This document shows positions 62,401 to 64,000 of a stretch of 64,000 bases of DNA, piece by piece; within the stretch, counting starts at the first letter, position 1; every line of letters starts with the position of its first letter. Where the stretch lies: positions 62,001 through 126,000 of the forward strand of contig NGBS01000590.1 of the NCBI GenBank assembly GCA_002245135.1. Direction: 5' to 3'. Below the pieces are notes generated by a model that was given only the letters and a program-made list of their open reading frames with translations, was not told the origin of the DNA and ran no database searches. The stretch comes from Proteromonas lacertae. Its lineage: Eukaryota > Sar > Bigyra > Opalinata > Proteromonadidae. A program made the position numbers and the translations under genes.

Positions 62401-64000
62401 AGAACATTGAATTAATGGATTTATAAAGTTCACTTTTACTTCTGTTTTTATTGCTTCATTATTTCTTACTTCTCCATCAAATTTCGTCAAACAAGAAAAC
62501 ATTTCCATCACTTCACAGGGTTTTTCACAACTTCCAGATATTACAAAATTACAAGCTGTATTTGGTTTTAATTCAATTGCATTGGGAGTTATTGTAAATA
62601 TTGCTTCATAAGGTGATGTATCTTTCATTTTCTTTCTTCCAGCTATGGAATTCATTTCACTTTCCATCTTTGATTTATTGGCTTTAAACGCTTTTTCTTT
62701 TTCTACTGCAGTTTGATTTATCCAAGTTAATCTTTGACTTCTTAAACCTCGGTTTTCTAATAAAAATACTCTTTCGATTGTTCTGTTTGTGAATTGATCA
62801 CCAAAATCAATTACATCTACTGGATCTTCACAGAATAATGTTGTTCCTATACCTTTCGCTGTAACTGGAAGAATTACACTATCTCCTTCAGTTACTGCTA
62901 TGTATATTGTATCTTTATATGCTAATACATCTTCCAACATGCAACTAACTACTATCTTTTGAGATTCTCCACTTTGTAATATACCATCAACTATATCAGT
63001 ATTAAAATGAAATCCTCGTTTAAAATCTAATTTATATGGAGCTGGAATTGGAGTTGGATTAGTTATTGTAAATTCTTTTGTATGAGTATCTAAACAAGTT
63101 ATATCACCAAATTTTATATGATTTAAATTTGACTTTATCACTGGTCCAAGTCCATTTGCTTCTAATACTAATACCAATGGTGGATATTGACTGCCAATTA
63201 TTTGAATATATAATGGAATTCTCATATCACCTAATTTCTCAGGGTTTAATTGAACTTGAATCATTTGAGTTGCCATTGGTCCAATTACACCTTTAGCTGG
63301 ATCAGGGAAATAACTACCAATCGATTTACTTCTTTCATCTTGTTCTGTTACTTCAAATCGAGCACTTAAATTGGATTTATTTTTTAATGTTAAAGTTCGA
63401 TAATAAGGATATCTTAAATAACAATCTCCATATTTCAAGGATTCTTCTAATAATTCTACTTCAGCTACTCGACATTCAGCACTTATTGGAATTGTTAATA
63501 ATGCTTCACCTACACTTTCAATATCAATTGCTAAACAATAATCATATACTTTTATTGTCTGAGATATGAAATTGATTTTGATTTTTTCTTCTCCTTCTGG
63601 TAATACTGTTGCTTTTGCTGGAATTATTTCGAATTCTTTATTTAAGAAATTACCATCTTGTGGAACTCGTAAATTGAATTTAAATGGAACAGAGGAAGTA
63701 TTTCTTAATATCAAATCAGTTGAGTTTAAAAACGCATAACTTACAATACCAAAATCTAATTTATTCTTATTGAAGAAGAATGTTGGACCAACTACATGTC
63801 CTTTTATTGTTAATACCACATTATTAGTTGCTCCTTTTAATGCAAATTCAAAATGATCACTAAATTCACCAAGAGTTGAACTTGTATAACATACTTCGAT
63901 TGTTACACTTTCTTCTATATCTAATTCACCTTCTGGTGGAGTAAATATCACATTTGGTTTTCGACATTTATCTATTAATTTATAAGCACATTTGATTGAT
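50494..64000 (-). CDS. HYDIN: HYDIN, central-pair protein of motile cilia (5' end beyond window)
   Basis: One uninterrupted frame of about 4,500 codons, still open at the window edge; the real start lies outside. HYDIN forms the C2b projection of the axonemal central pair and is needed for normal bending. Repeated ASH/MSP-type immunoglobulin-like domains fill the protein, each with the usual signature (IDFGDQFTNRTIERVFLLEN; LDFGELPLGRSKVMFVTLYN; VDFGNVVRTDSKTKTFTITN). About 1,540 codons in from the edge is the HYDIN adenylate-kinase-like domain, LLLIGPNKSGKHSVAQKL; its Walker A has GKH instead of GKS/T, so phosphotransfer is doubtful. Three basic, disordered inserts follow (near + strand 58640-58740, 57245-57400 and 54715-54850), made of KKGKK, PEPEPE and similar strings. 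The C-terminus ends ATGGARKSKTRK. No intron is needed anywhere in 13.5 kb, unlike the neighbours. Many antisense ORFs here are shadows. Confidence 0.95.
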   Translation of the reverse strand, partial: SIKCAYKLIDKCRKPNVIFTPPEGELDIEESVTIEVCYTSSTLGEFSDHFEFALKGATNNVVLTIKGHVVGPTFFFNKNKLDFGIVSYAFLNSTDLILRNTSSVPFKFNLRVPQDGNFLNKEFEIIPAKATVLPEGEEKIKINFISQTIKVYDYCLAIDIESVGEALLTIPISAECRVAEVELLEESLKYGDCYLRYPYYRTLTLKNKSNLSARFEVTEQDERSKSIGSYFPDPAKGVIGPMATQMIQVQLNPEKLGDMRIPLYIQIIGSQYPPLVLVLEANGLGPVIKSNLNHIKFGDITCLDTHTKEFTITNPTPIPAPYKLDFKRGFHFNTDIVDGILQSGESQKIVVSCMLEDVLAYKDTIYIAVTEGDSVILPVTAKGIGTTLFCEDPVDVIDFGDQFTNRTIERVFLLENRGLRSQRLTWINQTAVEKEKAFKANKSKMESEMNSIAGRKKMKDTSPYEAIFTITPNAIELKPNTACNFVISGSCEKPCEVMEMFSCLTKFDGEVRNNEAIKTEVKVNFINPLIQCSEEKIEFKYVYEAGVACEVQSKTVVFKNISTLSLDVIISIAAPFLLSMNEFHLEPNESTNVTVEFDPNYKDDKISCKINGILNIRYEDHPQKDSIPCVADVAFPNLWLSQNDFDFGCILNNSQRTLLFSIENRGTIPCPYHWELEIDETENQTSPINEVFEITPIQGILQPGESEEMELRYSGIPHVLSRALGKCYVDGGPVYNIKMKGESSVVSYRLDKQNIDFGRIPYMKVEERDFHIFNTGSVDFPFKISTDSVSRPGLVGVSPCNGLIPAHGQQRISVKMRVGIPDSVIEKLVIEIAHYVPIDFPLYITGIYANIKVNDAELVIPDNWEHYLEEADRLIELSNTEHPLSFPALPSPIKQQPSLPEVVESSIDESNNNTIINTEGETQQQQPEQPSTEEEKEKEKPVETEKPIIVDGVPVNSPTLGKPAVKELPPEPKIEGELAPPSEEPTTTSNTETTEEEKCKEKENDENKKQSSARVDSQKSVSARSKNSQQNDNLLPSPPKMMTNTNKLPSGKNTTVLQITVDRESEALRLYYIDLLLDEINSQNPADLCLARKEKEINGTSVNGSKTEGVVDKTTTRPETGLTNISNKTGKTTKMANKKISNLHLGEFPLADYVVDFGNVVRTDSKTKTFTITNIGNLPVNFGIERRTLKESGYTLTPDEVKRLPESSTVTFTASFTAKSDLPYGRYDLAIPIKVQGGPTYRIILRADVCIPRLSIIPNVLDFGELPLGRSKVMFVTLYNECPVTVDWSFKKEKAEGLGASQIRIYDVKGKLPSMKKFNAEIEFTPSQIGDMNVLIPMVFRLNPGCVKLQVTAKVYDYHIEIIPKEIQFDPIQPHLEPVEQPLVIKNISKDPIELYCVEYDKQYIEEEEILMQATDYVDDIIRTEVRNVGDKLTVKLPPPPEPEPGQEPPAEEAEPVIEERSTSPDPKKGGKRNKSVDKKKGEKSTKKLDVVEEAVSNLHPLEMNPEDVIFPEGLKKPETYIQETIETLGHRENTRNLLLIGPNKSGKHSVAQKLAEYYEIPMFNISDIFKYAIENKTPMGWILIAKILRREEVIVWESEEPPKKPKKIAPKKPKKGETELPPVYFDGVTIEAVVKEYYDRNELAKGSIVISDTYEYIENVLEGIKGVMSIVGRKEYGGINVLTVDTAADLLVKRMVEEWKINNPEPVVEESTSQLATDGSEALIDGNATTTTTVTTEEPVPVPEPVVVPPVEDDKKKGKKEDKKGKKTPSGKKSPGKKGKKSPSPEPEPEPELPPHRPTDEELVTMFTNEVLNGSYFQMKESMLKLFEECKENAETRIPKPPPPEPTEVVEAVEEKAPEPEPVVEERSTSPDPKKGGKRSKSIDKKGDKNSKKGKKEEPPPPPPPPFGVGLLCDIVNNNGESDIDTMIQEIKETVPLFNTYGDWKVPPPEVFQLVKKPIPRKPLIPTSNYKLIDENNATRWKLEPNQELPLKVTFESLETGKFNYCFHFEIVNKNKTYEVPISGICDYPKINQNPKDIFMKSTKQKNEQQIISKRYIKNKGYYEFGPLLIGKNINMRENNPSLKASNCETIQFSNNGMFSTRVDFSMQNDDGIFTIEPTQIDIEAGETQTVDIWAFPVENIQYTNNLVVCYKDNPSPFMLPFQCTGYMPEIDIKGLMNEEEYEEYCNKQLEEMNARSASRNGGKGVKGGAGGKKTPNAGKKKDNKAKAKKEVPKKPTSAKGNRKSKNSGAVVSNEPIYEVEEIGTYYIDFDRVLINHSDNKVFNLINTGKIPIKFTINPLELENIEEIKINPKTGVLEPNSSCGIQVSYNAIKEFVLEEKPFEILIADNENDKYAGQTQYQKKITVNVKGETYVVKALLVKDAAQAKDDNSTIYNIDYGLIQVCENPKKSIVLENQGKYDIKYNFMCKGKELKHLFKLTPPFGVIMDGDKQEVEFSFKSDYEVNLESNKDIRCRIFDLKNQELISEFPICISVRSVYSKISCLPPGGISFGSLHFDDSKTKELNIKNDGEFPFICKISDINNPIDMSQEAQPSSEPVGKGKKAPPVQKKSLPGKKGDKKEMAAALTVGDFGINPAEFQIEPSSSQKVSITYHAVGNKSALEKLMFNISNIDPNIAKDLTYILTGESVYPSIETENYDSIFEEQTVLNDLSTLDTSQNVSIYSVKDNLFYVGTVIPTSQPDGISQRIRITNIQRIQCSVSFEITPKAGVAPEIFSVSPPTVDIPPHEYQYVTIFFKPQSIGSYEATFNAKVKDSSDAKTGELNFDVRGSSILPSLQIVDPKTRADDGRLMIDFGKIRSGKKKSQKILIENSGVLTAKCHVNMDVSGIFSVRPDAGEVQTLKPKQKVEYTVSFNPRGKKEYELPMSLYVQNNPYEKSEFILKGEGLEEMIGFNGLPNDKDNEMEFYPFYITNNEEDGVEGENNNKDGQSVSFQIENLSDKLIKFQFQDDTPFRFNPSSGHMHPHTTKDVTCTFKTTEALVLEKEELTVEVQEIVLEESKEEGEEVINDWDNSMKTVKYVTKEQYLQLQKQNEEKQKENAKNAKGKKTPAKKAVPPPRSKTPNKGGKGGKNQPKKALPSQMPVYIPPPLYPPLAADVVEPIEVCETIAEPSFKLVNENEEPHVISLYCSIRADAAKYQCECKSINFADTLMYQKREYEFDVLNESETPLDLHWTFDNENGNINSNAEIDEIPIPFKIEPDTISIPPSKSQHFKVLFEPLDDDYYNYTANANIPMLPKEEEPLLIKISGRSMRPLCHFDIPPCDYISRRSDGLFNQDGELGGSLDPDIHVIEIESLGTHVKNTMKFGVENPTGENLGFEFIPVGMPNQAFECVQKTGVLMSGKKQMLQFEFTPTTTGIQEAFYRFNIPSHKVSALFLIAGVVKEPKIFLDPPAVNFNAVLLHRTNTKIIQLVNNDHIPFAYTFDKSQIGSDSPVKIEPSTGSIPPNGSVPIEVTFAPTDELYFSTNISLQIHKKPSKLNLNVKGEGYTLHDKVIVQDGDSVLPNLVISPSETHIMDFGNIFLNETCTKTINFENSGNFPFDYQWSRVNDSNITITPERATVNGSETGQCQIIFHPVGNKRRVEINNLKLEVTLGELKKYRMLLNGYAAAPKVNFSFNKYNFGAVAVLANGVSPRPAVTTLIISNNEAERDITVNCLYQKSQVLEVPFQPTTLSPSQFVEVPIYFTPYEEIEYNENVVFEISGISTQTVEIRGRGSQLHLELVDLRKQVINFGKVEVNSENNKSIEIINRSLCTYNFEVVNESNEGMFGDINCVSISPKGEITIKPKQVISLDINFHPNQRLLAFENHYNVKINGGEALSFFTVKGACQGVDVVIETSLLQFGAVCLGSSVTRKILLSNEGDKRTKFRWNAGQFAPNFSIIPVEGTLLPNTPMSLNITFTPQNLSNDIRCDNLICDIEGSSEPLRLTLSGSCVGQPEAGDKELRFECEVRKENSQIIKLSNPTNDGWFLHPAIQNEVFSGNPSVTVPAKGTVDYTVIFKPTTYNGDGIKLDLSANASRPPSEAGNRKDGKGKKGKKETNAGFNWNNPHKGSLFISLPDGNTVNYNLLGACSLPQPMEIPSNIELETTCKKSFVISLPVYNWMKTAQRFKVELGDLPNNSTFIKVPNVINIPALASRECQLNFLAYKPGATEIMLRFICEESGEYCFYQFTINATNADIMNSYELVTHVRQVAKQTITINNPLPPTAIITSPTPFYKTSNPCVRLSVSKELSGHKDGSYSIEYRPLLAGESECDVTIITNELGEFNYKLKLKALESGYERGYNMSCGLGGKIVEEIKFTSYCPANTEYKCTIEGCKDFTVENVVKVNGSTTWDGIASIAKVSYEPCQIGDVKAILKIDSPQGGLYKYQLFGKCLSPQPLGPYTVGKGKQISVPFKNIFSTTKTFDVYFENPLFTGGSNKQSIPEKKEVQLAVKYAGSKDGKGGKDVLSKMIVSCEDDNSVGPWIYYIRGVETETATGGARKSKTRK

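Noticed and set aside
50811-63569. About twenty plus-strand ORFs of 60-220 codons opposite HYDIN, many Leu/Ser-rich and hydrophobic
   Set aside because: They are antisense shadows of a strongly conserved 4,500-codon frame; their composition (Leu, Tyr, Ser, Phe) is what the reverse of Lys/Glu/Asn-rich coding sequence yields.

Overview
The window is nuclear DNA from an AT-rich, flagellated protist, most probably a stramenopile. The clearest marker is a mitochondrial-type TPI-GAPDH fusion gene (37176-39014), an arrangement known from stramenopiles and a few relatives. A HYDIN gene (50494 to the window edge) shows that the cell builds a motile axoneme. Two secreted EGF-module proteins look like the stramenopile tubular-hair (mastigoneme) family. 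Introns are extremely short (25-58 nt, mostly 26-40) and nearly all begin GTAT and end TAG. About 30-nt introns are known in Blastocystis. A flagellated relative on that branch (Opalinata, for example a Proteromonas-like organism) is my best guess. This placement is inference. TAA, TAG and TGA all serve as stops, so the standard code applies.

Most genes are broken up by tiny introns. I rebuilt exon chains by hand from GT-AG sites and reading-frame continuity, about 59 introns in all. Wherever a chain is given, the exon sum was checked for divisibility by three, and exceptions are stated.

Layout. 0.1-9.2 kb: an acidic hypothetical gene; a BTB/BACK/putative-Ig/SPRY gene (minus); a tandem pair of type I membrane-protein genes with near-identical ectodomains and unrelated cytoplasmic tails; and a small protein with a mitochondrial-type leader. 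9.3-16.5 kb: a UXT prefoldin-like gene, a mastigoneme-like EGF gene and three tandem legumain genes. 16.6-27.9 kb: a pseudokinase-LRR gene, a 2,538-codon coiled-coil gene with 12 introns, a TBC Rab-GAP and a centromeric histone H3. 28-40.7 kb: two MFS transporters in tandem, a 1,722-aa helical-repeat protein (possibly FOCAD/RST1-like), TPI-GAPDH and mitochondrial MnmE. 40.7-50.3 kb: a second BTB-SPRY gene with a decayed relic, a coiled-coil gene, a second EGF gene, a broken pseudokinase copy, and a third BTB-SPRY gene that mirrors the first in inverted orientation. 50.5-64 kb: HYDIN, one uninterrupted reading frame, 5' end outside the window.

Themes. Housekeeping genes (CenH3, UXT, TBC, MnmE, TPI-GAPDH, HYDIN) are mixed with young multi-copy families that show tandem or inverted duplication, partial sequence homogenisation, and intron differences between paralogues. 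Several otherwise healthy genes carry a single-base frame slip, mostly in short A or T runs. This looks more like residual assembly error than wholesale gene death, but it cannot be settled from this sequence alone.
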